Below are positions 36,206-44,136 of a stretch of DNA of 64,000 nt, one piece after another. The stretch is from Bdellovibrionales bacterium Ga0074139. GTDB lineage: Bacteria; Bdellovibrionota; Bdellovibrionia; Bdellovibrionales; Bdellovibrionaceae. How positions within the stretch are numbered: position 1 is the first letter of the stretch; each line of letters starts with the position of its first letter. Made by a program: the position numbers and the translations under genes. The notes under the pieces are model-generated. The model worked only from the letters and a program-made list of their open reading frames with translations. It searched no databases and was not told the DNA's origin. The stretch covers positions 62,001 to 126,000 of the forward strand of contig LNEB01000014.1 in the NCBI GenBank assembly GCA_001464795.1, in the 5' to 3' direction.

Positions 36206-37056
36206 AAAAATGTATCTCCCGTAATGCCTGTCATTGCATTCCCTGCTGAACATCTTCGCCAATCCACTGCACTAAGTCCTACAAAATTTGTGTTTTTACA
36301 AACAGCATTGCCATCATTATCAACGTAATCCACCATTTGGCGACTATCCACCGAACAATGCTTTGGTGCGTATTGAAGCTGACAGTGGATACCTCCACCC
36401 GTTAACTGGGCAGGTAAAGTTTCACAAAAGACTTGAACTGAAGATTGTTGATCACCCCGGTCCATTTGAAAACCCGCAGAGTTAATATTAAGAGCACCTG
36501 CAATGTCATCCGTTGACGAACTGTAAGAAAATTCAAAAGTTATTCTTTGCGCGGGTATTTTTGCGAAAGGCTCAGTGGGTGATTTTACTGATAAGCAGGG
36601 TGGTGCACAAACGGGATCCCAGCGAATACGAGCTCTGTAAGTGCACCTGCCATCAGGAGTGACTATGCTATAGTTGTTACATAAAAAACCAGAGCGAGTG
36701 AATCCGTTGGTAATATCAATACTTGGTAGAAAGTCAGCAGCAGTGACCGTGGTAGCTGCATCAAGTTTAAGATCGATAAATCCACCACGTCCAGCACATG
36801 AAGTGTTATGAGTCAGTAAACAATCCATGTTAGATGGACCGACTGAATTGGCTTGAATGGTTGCAAGCCAAGAAGCTTCGTTTTCTATGATAGATTGCAA
36901 TTGATTCGTAATGGATTGAATAGCCGTGTGTTCAAAACGTGATGTTTCTTGTTTGTTATAAGTGTCTTCAACTGACTTTAAAGCGTATAAGCTCATGGTC
37001 ATAACAGCTGGAACAATCAACAAAGCATAGACTATGGCATTACCTTTTTGATTCAT
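36190..37056 (-). CDS. Prepilin/pilus-associated protein, Cys-rich (second of three)
   Basis: 288 aa. The ATG at 37056 is chosen because GGAG lies 6 nt upstream; the longer ORF to 37215 runs over the neighbour's His-rich shadow frame. The N-terminus, MNQKGNAIVYALLIVPAVMT, has a hydrophobic helix after a G but lacks the FTLxE residues, like PilX-type minor pilins. Six or more cysteines occur in the C-terminal 100 residues ('HCSVDSRQ', 'NAVCKN', 'WRRCSAG', 'FLCDVF'). Probably a minor pilin working with its two neighbours. Confidence 0.7.
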   Translation of the reverse strand: MNQKGNAIVYALLIVPAVMTMSLYALKSVEDTYNKQETSRFEHTAIQSITNQLQSIIENEASWLATIQANSVGPSNMDCLLTHNTSCAGRGGFIDLKLDAATTVTAADFLPSIDITNGFTRSGFLCNNYSIVTPDGRCTYRARIRWDPVCAPPCLSVKSPTEPFAKIPAQRITFEFSYSSSTDDIAGALNINSAGFQMDRGDQQSSVQVFCETLPAQLTGGGIHCQLQYAPKHCSVDSRQMVDYVDNDGNAVCKNTNFVGLSAVDWRRCSAGNAMTGITGDTFLCDVF

Positions 37057-37072
37057 TCTGAACTCCATAAAT

Positions 37073-38071
37073 TTAAGGCCCCCCATCACCATCACCATCT
37101 GGTGGCGGCGGTGGCGGTGGTGGTGGTGCTGCAGCCCAAGCTGATAAATGAGGATTAGCACCGCCAATACCTTGCCCAGGTACCCAAACCACATTAGTTG
37201 GGCAAGAACTTGCACCTGTCCAAAGATTAATCGTACAAGTTACATTCAGATAGCACCCAGGATTACATGTCATAATTCCAGAGGAACTAATTCCACCGAT
37301 AACTGTTCCCCTTGGACAAGACAAGGTTGATAAAGCTAAACAATTTTTTGTATTTGTTGCACTTAAGCCGACAAACAATGTACCAGCTGGGCATGGTTGA
37401 TTAATCCCCACATTACACGTTCGGGTTGCAGCATTATAAACACCACTTAAACTTTGGCAAACGGCTTGTGCTTGTTCGCCCTGAGCATCTTTAATAATTT
37501 CCACATTAAACAAATCTAGATTTAAATTAGGAGGCGGAGTACCACTTGCTATCAATCGAGCATTAAATCTATAGGAAGGGGCCCGGCACCTTGTTGTATC
37601 CGAGCCACAGATCGGAGTCCAATCGATAATATATCTTAAAATACAATTACTACCTGCAACCCCAAAAGTGGCGCAAGGTTCTCCTTTGATCGTAAAACCG
37701 CGAGTTCCTCCGGCTGAAGGAGGCTGAATAAATTCAGGGACTGCTTGTGCTGCTGCAGGAACTGGATTGGAATCCCAAATATTAAATGGTTGAGTTCCTA
37801 CAGTACAATTTGTGGACCGAGTTTCTAGACATTGCATCGAGCCTTCATTTAAAATTGTATTGAGGTGCGAACGAGGGTGCTTCATAAGCTGTTCGAGTCT
37901 TGATTTTAAATCAAATAATTCTCGGAAAGTATCAGCTTTACTGCTCATTGATTTAGTCACTTGCAAAACTGAAGTTCCAGTTAATGCGATAAGTGCAAAT
38001 ATACCAATGCCAATGATGGCTTCAGTCAATGTAAAACCATTTTGATTCAAACGCATTTTAGAAGTCGTCAT
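37073..38071 (-). CDS. Prepilin-like protein with Cys-rich units and poly-Pro tail (first of three)
   Basis: 332 aa. The type IV prepilin leader is MTTSKMRLNQNG then FTLTEAIIGIGIFALIALTG, with the expected Gly before the cut and Glu at +5. An alternative ATG at 38056 also keeps the motif. Cys-rich segments in the second half read 'CQSLSGVYNAATRTC' and 'CPAGTLFVGLSATNTKNC', matching the third prepilin. It ends in nine consecutive prolines and DGDGDGGP. It heads a minus-strand operon with 37056, 36205 and 35284, spaced by 16 nt, a 16-nt overlap and 3 nt. Confidence 0.78.
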   Translation of the reverse strand: MTTSKMRLNQNGFTLTEAIIGIGIFALIALTGTSVLQVTKSMSSKADTFRELFDLKSRLEQLMKHPRSHLNTILNEGSMQCLETRSTNCTVGTQPFNIWDSNPVPAAAQAVPEFIQPPSAGGTRGFTIKGEPCATFGVAGSNCILRYIIDWTPICGSDTTRCRAPSYRFNARLIASGTPPPNLNLDLFNVEIIKDAQGEQAQAVCQSLSGVYNAATRTCNVGINQPCPAGTLFVGLSATNTKNCLALSTLSCPRGTVIGGISSSGIMTCNPGCYLNVTCTINLWTGASSCPTNVVWVPGQGIGGANPHLSAWAAAPPPPPPPPPDGDGDGGP

Positions 38072-38113
38072 ATTGAATTGCCTTACTTATAAAATAGTTG
38101 CACATTTAATACT

Positions 38114-38665
38114 ATGACATATTTAAAACTTTTAACAACTTTTACTCTCATATTTAGCAGTCTTGGTCTTGCAGACGTCGGAGCTGAAGAAGTTCGTTTC
38201 AAAATGGGATGGAACTATAAAAACTTTCCTTTTGCTGTAAAACTTTATGAGGTTCCTCCAACCTCACCACTTTGGTCCATGGCTTCAGTCAAATCACTGC
38301 CAAAAGAACTCATTTTAAAAGAAATTCCAGATAATTTACTGATCGCACACAAAGGTCGAAGAAATAAATTCGCACTCGTCATTCATAATACTTCGAACCA
38401 AGTACAGTACTTTTTTGCCTCTCCACATTCGGCAGAACCAGCTGAACATTCAATTGGATTTAAATACAATTGCTTGTGCATGAATCACTCTTTTAAAATC
38501 CAACCCAATTCCTACTGGTACCGAACCGTTGAACTTCGAGTTTCCAACAAATATGAAGCCCCACCAAAGTCTAAGCCGTTGGAAATTACCCACGATATTA
38601 TCGGTTTGGATGTAGCAAAAGGAAAATTGTTACAAGATACAAAACTACCTGAAAGTGAAAAATAA
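38114..38665 (+). CDS. Exported CxC protein, possibly Cox11/CtaG-like
   Basis: 183 aa with a signal peptide (MTYLKLLTTFTLIFSSLGLA). The mature part has 'FALVIHNTSNQVQYFFASP', 'SAEPAEHSIGFKYNCLCMNH' and 'FKIQPNSYWYRTVELRV'. This order resembles the copper chaperone Cox11/CtaG, whose core is a CFCF motif followed by a strand with a Pro-Gly turn. The similarity is weak and seen by eye only. C-L-C plus Met and His nearby could bind copper (inference). The convergent gene at 38670 is a paralogue. Divergent from the prepilin operon by 42 nt. Confidence 0.5.
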   Translation: MTYLKLLTTFTLIFSSLGLADVGAEEVRFKMGWNYKNFPFAVKLYEVPPTSPLWSMASVKSLPKELILKEIPDNLLIAHKGRRNKFALVIHNTSNQVQYFFASPHSAEPAEHSIGFKYNCLCMNHSFKIQPNSYWYRTVELRVSNKYEAPPKSKPLEITHDIIGLDVAKGKLLQDTKLPESEK

Positions 38666-38669
38666 ATAA

Positions 38670-39143
38670 TTATTTAGCTTTTTGAATAAAAAGTTCAAGC
38701 TTTGTGGTTTTGGATGAAATTAAAGGCGTTACACGAAAATGATGAATCCAAAGTCTTTTAGCCGGCACTTCTATTGGTCTTTTCAAACACAAACACTCCC
38801 AAAGCCAGTTACTCTTACTTAAGACTTCATCTCCATCAGAGCGAATTACAAATTTAATCGGAAGCTCTGTTGTGTTTAAAAGCACAAATGCAAAATTACG
38901 TTCACTAGAAAATTTGACTGAGCTTAAAGAACTCATTGGAATTTTAGATAACTGACTATTTTTATAGGATTGCCAATCTAAACTAAGTGGATCAAAAATT
39001 TGATTTCCACCAACAAAGTATTTACGATCACCTAATACTTCATAAATTTCGACAGGTTGAGACACTGAATCATAATCAAACTTGAAAACTAACTCACTTG
39101 AATAAATAAAAAACGAATACATTAAAAAGAAAAAAAAATTCAT
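38670..39143 (-). CDS. CxC paralogue of the 38114 protein
   Basis: 157 aa with an N-terminal hydrophobic signal (MNFFFFLMYSFFIYSSELVF). It shares with the facing gene the order 'FAFVLLNTTELPIKF', 'WLWECLCLKRPIEVPAKRLW' and 'FRVTPL'. The CLC motif is kept, but the Met/His residues after it are not. Its start overlaps the stop of the 910-aa membrane protein by ATGA, so it belongs to that unit. The stops of the paralogues are only 4 nt apart, which suggests an inverted local duplication or a paired function. Confidence 0.5.
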   Translation of the reverse strand: MNFFFFLMYSFFIYSSELVFKFDYDSVSQPVEIYEVLGDRKYFVGGNQIFDPLSLDWQSYKNSQLSKIPMSSLSSVKFSSERNFAFVLLNTTELPIKFVIRSDGDEVLSKSNWLWECLCLKRPIEVPAKRLWIHHFRVTPLISSKTTKLELFIQKAK

Positions 39144-41872
39144 GGTTTGGCACCCGCTAACAAGTGAAAAGCAATGCCCAGATGGGCTAAAACATCCACT
39201 TGAAATTTGAATGATGAAGGTCTCATAAAAACTCCACCAATAAGATCATTTGATGCTTTGTAAAAGAAAGCATTCTTTTGATGAAGTTGTACCCGGCTAG
39301 CACACTTTGAAAGGCCACTCACAATTTTTTTGAAAATTGGCAACTGACTTACTAAATTATGATTCGTAAAGTGCGCAAGTCCCTCTAGTAGAAGTCCTGA
39401 TCTATGATCAAGGGCTTCAGACTGAGCAAAAAAATTATTATCAATGTAACAGCCATTCAAATCTGATGGATAACTATGGTTATAAATTAAATTTTGATCA
39501 ACGATATCAAGCAGTTGATTAATACTTTTTGAAATAGACTCTTTATAATTGGGGGATTTTTCAAAAGCGAAAAAAAGTAATGAGCTTGCCCATCTGACGA
39601 AAAATGCATTTTTTTCTTTCAAAAATTGATTCATATATTTTTCAGTTTCATCTTTAAGCCAGGGCAACTCTTGCCAAGTGAACTGGGAATTCAAAAAAGT
39701 AAGAGCCTCTCCGACATGAAACATATATTTTGATCCATTAATAATTGGCAGTGATGAATGATTAATATCGATCCATGCACTACGCTTAATATCATAAAAT
39801 TGAAGCACTCTATTTTTAATATTTTCTTTAAGTTCCAATAGACCATCTGACTTTCTTGTTGCTAACCCCAAAATTGCAAGTGCACCAAGATCAAGAGAGT
39901 CTAAATTCTGAACTTTTTTTATGTATTTTTGGCAATCAGCTTTATTAATAAAGCAGTAGTAGTACATTCCTAAAAAAATACGTGTTTGGGGTATTCCACT
40001 AGACTGAAATGGTTGATCATAATCATAGTAAATCCTTTTTAATTTTTTAGTTGAGGCCAAGTAAAACTGATCCAGTTGTTGAATAAAAAGATCTATTGGT
40101 TGATCCGGATGAAATCTTTCAATAAAAACCCATTTGTTATTTCTTTTAAAGTAAGGATATGTCCAAAATGGAATCCAATCCTGATCCGTTGAAACATTGA
40201 CTCCATTGATTAAAACTTGGTCAGCGGTTAGCCATTGTTTTGTTGATAGATTTTGATATGAAACAATTCCTTTAGACTCTTTTAATTTCCCAATTCTAAA
40301 CTGCTCAATTGAAATAGGAAACATACCAACTTTATGATTTGGTGATGGGTCAATAAAAACTAGCTTATCGCAATCAGCATTTGAATTAATACAGTTACCA
40401 ACCTTAATTTTATTATTTTCATATTCTAAGTAGCTGATTTTCGGTCTTACAAATTCATATAGTTTAAAGCTATCATCTTCATAAACAAGAATAAAAGGCC
40501 ACTTCTGAGTGTCTAATTCAGCTACAATCGATGCTGTTTTTTCTATTAGTAAAAAGTTAGAATTTAAAAAATTAAAAAAAGTATCCCAATCTTGATAGGT
40601 AATATTAAGAGGCTGATTTCTAATTTTTTCATATGTTGCTACAAAATTAGCATTATTATTGTATATAAAAGTAGACATGCCAGGCTCAGTGACTAATTTT
40701 GGATTGTAGTAAAATAAACTACTCCAATATTCCCACTTATAATTAATAATTTTTTTTCCATTGAGCTGACTGTTTTTGTACCAGTCAGAGAATTTTTTAG
40801 TTGAATAATTTGTGCTCTCATCTGCAATAATCGATGATCTTCCTGTCCAAGCAAGTATCAAACCAAACGTAACAACTAGAATCGGGAAAGCGAGTTTGAT
40901 TTTTGAAGTCATTTGATTAAGGAAATGAGCTATTACAAATAATCCACTTAATGTAACAGAAGTTATAAAGAATGGTAAAAAACGCAAATGTTTTATTGAT
41001 ATCAAAAAGAATAAAATCGCAACTAATGTAAAGTAGAAATAGGCTTTATTTTCTTTGTAGATAGATTTGAACTGGGTCAGTGATATTAAAAACATCGCAC
41101 ACATTGATAAATAAAATGGATTTACGTCCCGAACTGATCGCCACTCGCCTATCACATTATTGGGACTCAAATTAAATTTCAGCAAATCCACTAGATAGAT
41201 GATTTTATCAAAATTAAATGTTGGTAAATAAAGTGACACACCTAAGCCAATTAAACTGACAGCTAATAAATTTTTATTAAATTTAATTAGCGATAAACAT
41301 CCCACTGATAATATTGATACGACTAAGGTTTCAAAAGAAGCCATTCCCATCAATAGACCAGCTAACATCACTAACAGCGGTGTCCATTTTTTTGCATCGA
41401 CCAGCCAAAGTCTTGCAAACAGTGACAGGGAAAGAAGGCTTAAAATCATGGGACGTCCCCAAAAAACCCGGTTCAAGTCTGCTAAACAAAATCCTACAAA
41501 AAATACAGCTAAAGCCAAAAGTAAGAATCGATCTTTTTCTTTAACTAACTTGAGTGGCAAAGAAAAAGTAAGGGCTAAGCATAAACTAGTTAATATTTGC
41601 ACGGACATTTTGGGATCAAATAGAAGATTTAAAAAGGCCAGGATCAGGTGAAACCCATAATGCTGATCTACATACCCATTTTGAAACATTGAACTTTTTA
41701 GAATCTCAAGGCTTGAGTAATTGAAATCACCCGAGATCAAAGTTAGGGCAAACCGTGTATGATAGAAAAAATTTTGACTTAAAAAATCACCCATCTGAGC
41801 AGATAGAAATAAAAAATAAGGAAACAAAATTAAAAATGCCATTCGACTAGATGCGAACAAGGATTGAATCAT
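39140..41872 (-). CDS. Large multi-pass membrane protein, GT-C-like
   Basis: 910 aa. The first 350 residues hold about ten membrane helices, with an early 'FFYHTRFALTLISGDFNYSS' loop and 'NRVFWGRPMILSLLSLSLF'. This organisation resembles GT-C glycosyltransferases that use lipid-linked sugars, though I cannot point to a catalytic DxD with certainty. The remaining 550 residues are soluble. The last 250 look helical with repeated aromatic residues ('HVGEALTFLNSQFTWQELPW', 'ALDHRSGLLLEGLAHF'), as in alpha/alpha toroid domains. Function unknown; cell-envelope sugar transfer is a guess. Confidence 0.55.
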   Translation of the reverse strand: MIQSLFASSRMAFLILFPYFLFLSAQMGDFLSQNFFYHTRFALTLISGDFNYSSLEILKSSMFQNGYVDQHYGFHLILAFLNLLFDPKMSVQILTSLCLALTFSLPLKLVKEKDRFLLLALAVFFVGFCLADLNRVFWGRPMILSLLSLSLFARLWLVDAKKWTPLLVMLAGLLMGMASFETLVVSILSVGCLSLIKFNKNLLAVSLIGLGVSLYLPTFNFDKIIYLVDLLKFNLSPNNVIGEWRSVRDVNPFYLSMCAMFLISLTQFKSIYKENKAYFYFTLVAILFFLISIKHLRFLPFFITSVTLSGLFVIAHFLNQMTSKIKLAFPILVVTFGLILAWTGRSSIIADESTNYSTKKFSDWYKNSQLNGKKIINYKWEYWSSLFYYNPKLVTEPGMSTFIYNNNANFVATYEKIRNQPLNITYQDWDTFFNFLNSNFLLIEKTASIVAELDTQKWPFILVYEDDSFKLYEFVRPKISYLEYENNKIKVGNCINSNADCDKLVFIDPSPNHKVGMFPISIEQFRIGKLKESKGIVSYQNLSTKQWLTADQVLINGVNVSTDQDWIPFWTYPYFKRNNKWVFIERFHPDQPIDLFIQQLDQFYLASTKKLKRIYYDYDQPFQSSGIPQTRIFLGMYYYCFINKADCQKYIKKVQNLDSLDLGALAILGLATRKSDGLLELKENIKNRVLQFYDIKRSAWIDINHSSLPIINGSKYMFHVGEALTFLNSQFTWQELPWLKDETEKYMNQFLKEKNAFFVRWASSLLFFAFEKSPNYKESISKSINQLLDIVDQNLIYNHSYPSDLNGCYIDNNFFAQSEALDHRSGLLLEGLAHFTNHNLVSQLPIFKKIVSGLSKCASRVQLHQKNAFFYKASNDLIGGVFMRPSSFKFQVDVLAHLGIAFHLLAGAKP

Positions 41873-41910
41873 CTACGACAGTTTGTAATAAACTTAAGTG
41901 AATTACAATC

Positions 41911-42915
41911 TTAGTCAGACTGGACTAAAATCTGAATCCCATTTTTCACAGACATTGTATAAGAAAAGTATTTTTCTAAATCACCAACACTGACCCATTC
42001 CACACCTAAGTGGTAACTGGCATCTTTAACAGGTCTAGGGTCAAAGTATTCATCTTTCAATTGAGATTTGAAAAAATCTGTGCGACTCCAGTACAACTGA
42101 CCGTCCCACTCAAAATCATATTCACGAGTTAACTTTTGTTCAGGTTGAGCCAATACTTGATAACCGGTTTCTTCTAGTGTTTCCCTGGTGGCACATACAT
42201 GGGACTCTTCACCTTCTTCCACTTTGCCACCCGGCAAAAAGTGATAGTGCTTGTGATTGGTCGGATCCTTAGCTTTAAATGCTAGAATTTTGTTATTATA
42301 AACAACGACCGTTGAGGCCCGTCTGCGGTCTTGAATGAAGCTCCAAGAACCTGCTTCAAAATTCAATCTATAGGTCACACAATTAGGAATTGGAACCCCG
42401 TCTTTTGGAATTCCTTTTAATCCATGAGTCACACGGCGAATGACACCTCCGTGGGTAGAAACTGCGATACGTTTATGCTGGGGATTTTTTTTAATATAAC
42501 TTTCTAAATACGTCAGCACTCGAAGCCTGGTTTCTGCTTTAGTTTCACCACCGGGAAAACCAAAGTTTTCATCATTTTCGCCCGGTGAAACCCATTTCAC
42601 CCAATCAGGGCCTACAAGTTTGATCACTTCATTACGGTGAAGACCTTCGGCTTTTCCTAAATTCATTTCTCGAAGTTGGTCAGAAATCACAACAGGCGCT
42701 TGCCAATATTTTAATCCACCATCGGCTGTTTTTCGAGCTCGAATCAGATCAGAGGAAAGCACCACATCAGGATGCCAATCCTGAATTCGCTGACCTAAAT
42801 CTTCAGCTTGCGCTAAACCTTTTTGATTCAATGGGATGTCGGTGTGACCTTGAAAGATTTGTTGGTGATTCCAATCGGTTTCACCGTGTCTGAAAAATAA
42901 AAATTCGTATGTCAT
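41911..42915 (-). CDS. Histidine phosphatase fused to NUDIX hydrolase
   Basis: 334 aa from ATG 42915. The frame is open to 42963, but a terminator for the upstream operon lies in that stretch, so the shorter start is preferred. Residues 1-190 are a phosphoglycerate mutase-type phosphatase with 'FFRHGETDWN' and a distal 'VSTHGGVIRRV'. Residues about 200-334 are NUDIX with a complete box 'GGKVEEGEESHVCATRETLE' followed by E-T-G-Y. NUDIX enzymes cleave nucleoside diphosphates and RHG phosphatases remove phosphates, so the fusion could clean up a nucleotide in two steps. The substrate is not known. Confidence 0.85.
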   Translation of the reverse strand: MTYEFLFFRHGETDWNHQQIFQGHTDIPLNQKGLAQAEDLGQRIQDWHPDVVLSSDLIRARKTADGGLKYWQAPVVISDQLREMNLGKAEGLHRNEVIKLVGPDWVKWVSPGENDENFGFPGGETKAETRLRVLTYLESYIKKNPQHKRIAVSTHGGVIRRVTHGLKGIPKDGVPIPNCVTYRLNFEAGSWSFIQDRRRASTVVVYNNKILAFKAKDPTNHKHYHFLPGGKVEEGEESHVCATRETLEETGYQVLAQPEQKLTREYDFEWDGQLYWSRTDFFKSQLKDEYFDPRPVKDASYHLGVEWVSVGDLEKYFSYTMSVKNGIQILVQSD

Positions 42916-42929
42916 AAATCTAGGATGAC

Positions 42930-42971
42930 ACAAAAATAAAAGGGAGTCTGGTGATTTCTCCAAACTCCCTT
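42930..42971 (-). terminator. Rho-independent terminator of the sigma factor operon
   Basis: A minus-strand hairpin with AAGGGAGT and ACTCCCTT arms extended by one mismatch and three further pairs, and an 8-nt loop, followed by TTTATTTTTG. It lies 8 nt after the stop of the 67-aa gene and before the phosphatase-NUDIX start. Confidence 0.8.
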
Positions 42972-42978
42972 AAAAATT

Positions 42979-43182
42979 TTAGCGCCGTAGAAAAAATGAC
43001 TTTTTCATTGCAGCTACCGGATCAATTTTGAGATTCATAGGCATTTCATCCGAAACTTTCGGATCAATTTTTGCCATGATTTTTGCGTGCAGCCGATGAT
43101 AGTACTCCGGGTCCATCGGGAGTTCGACATCATCGCCTTCTTTCAACATTTGTTTTACGTCTGTTCGCGCTTGTGGTTTCAT
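42979..43182 (-). CDS. Small protein coupled to ECF sigma factor
   Basis: 67 aa, starting in the ATGA overlap with the sigma factor stop behind a strong AAGGAGG. It has 'ELPMDPEYYHRLHAKIMAKI', an amphipathic helix-like segment, and no membrane helix. Its coupling suggests a regulator of the sigma factor such as a short anti-sigma protein, but a conserved anti-sigma zinc motif (HxxxCxxC) is absent. The hairpin terminator directly after it shows that the operon has just two genes. Confidence 0.6.
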   Translation of the reverse strand: MKPQARTDVKQMLKEGDDVELPMDPEYYHRLHAKIMAKIDPKVSDEMPMNLKIDPVAAMKKSFFLRR

Positions 43183-43799
43183 CCTTCGGCCTCCTTAAGT
43201 GGGTAAAGTTCCATAAAAAATCCACCTGTCTCTAACGTCCAGGTTTTTAAATCTTGTCGATCGTTAAACGCTTCTTTGAGTTTTATAAGCGCATGACGGT
43301 AATTGGCTTTTGCTGTGTCATAAGGACACTGCATGATTTCAGCAATTTCTTGAAAGCTTAAGTCTTCATAAACTCTTAAGACCAGTGCTGTTCTTTGGCG
43401 AAACGGCAATTTTTCCACTTCCTTGTTTAATAGATCTTTAACCGCCGTGTGCACCATATCAGTTTCCACAACTGCAACGACTGACAAATGAGCATCCTCA
43501 ATGTCGACTGTTTCGCGTTTTGTTTCTCTGAGTTTGTTGCGTGCTGTATTCAGAGCAATTTGATAGAGCCAGCTTTTAAAGCTGGAGCGCCCCTCGAAGC
43601 CATCAAGCTTTTCATAGGCTTTGATAAAAGCCTCTTGAACGATGTCTTCCGCTGAATCCAGGTCCTTCATAAATCTCAAACCCAATCGCAGTAATCCTCT
43701 TTGGTGTCGTACTACAAGAGCAGAAAAAGCGGTCTTGTCCCCCAATTTCGCACTCTCGACGAGTTCGAGATCTGTGATACTTTCTAGATCTCGTGTCAT
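43179..43799 (-). CDS. ECF-type RNA polymerase sigma factor
   Basis: 206 aa. Region 2 is clear: 'FSALVVRHQRGLLRLGLRFM', 'SAEDIVQEAFIKAYEKLDGF' and 'SFKSWLYQIALNTARNKLRE'. Region 4 is 'LPFRQRTALVLRVYEDLSFQ' then 'EIAEIMQCPYDTAKANYRHA', a helix-turn-helix that reads the -35. Similar to RpoE-group sigma factors. The C-terminus has a 30-residue extension ending LYPLKEAEG that overlaps the 67-aa gene. The target regulon cannot be told from here. Two inverted repeats lie upstream. Confidence 0.9.
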   Translation of the reverse strand: MTRDLESITDLELVESAKLGDKTAFSALVVRHQRGLLRLGLRFMKDLDSAEDIVQEAFIKAYEKLDGFEGRSSFKSWLYQIALNTARNKLRETKRETVDIEDAHLSVVAVVETDMVHTAVKDLLNKEVEKLPFRQRTALVLRVYEDLSFQEIAEIMQCPYDTAKANYRHALIKLKEAFNDRQDLKTWTLETGGFFMELYPLKEAEG

Positions 43800-44128
43800 A
43801 TTTGACTCTCTTCTGTAAAAATTCGGTTAATCTTTGAATTTTTTTCTGAAAGTGCGATTTCGCACTCCCCCCTCTAAGTCCTGAAAACATCCTGTTGTTC
43901 CCATGACTTAGGTGCTTGAAAACTCTTTTTGAAAACAAGCACCGCATTCTTACTTTTATTATGTTGCAAAGAAGCCGCCAAAAACAGCGGTCGTAATGAC
44001 ACTAAGTATATGATTCTATTAATGATTTATTGATACTATAAGAAATATTTATGGTGATTTTTTTAACCGATTCTGTTTTAAGTATAAACATCTATACATA
44101 GTATATAATACATACTATACTATATACT
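43800..44128. other. Divergent intergenic region with three inverted repeats
   Basis: No gene is visible in these 329 bases between the sigma factor (minus) and the HTH-PRTase gene (plus). On the sigma factor side there is AGTGCGA-TT-TCGCACT at 43851-43866 and GGTGCTTG/CAAGCACC at 43911-43918 and 43936-43943. The 44092-44136 repeat lies next to the other gene. The middle (about 43944-44090) is AT-rich and holds nothing I can name. The first two repeats may be operators or leader hairpins for the sigma operon. Confidence 0.5.
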
Positions 44129-44136
44129 ATGTATAG
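44092..44136. promoter_or_regulatory. 45-bp inverted repeat over promoter and start codon of HTH-PRTase gene
   Basis: Perfect 16-bp arms, CTATACATAGTATATA at 44092-44107 and its complement at 44121-44136, around 13 central bases. A TATAAT (44104-44109) overlaps the left arm and the ATG at 44129 lies in the right arm. The left arm is at or before the expected transcription start, so it is more likely a DNA operator than an RNA hairpin. The gene it covers encodes a DNA-binding protein, so autoregulation is the simplest reading. Confidence 0.7.

Noticed and set aside
42916-42963. Longer N-terminus for the phosphatase-NUDIX gene
   Set aside because: The extra stretch is the hairpin terminator of the upstream operon, and the phosphatase family begins right before FFRHGE.
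43612-43947. Minus-strand ORF of 111 codons over the sigma factor start
   Set aside because: It is out of frame with the sigma factor and would begin in the inverted-repeat region; it has low-complexity basic composition.
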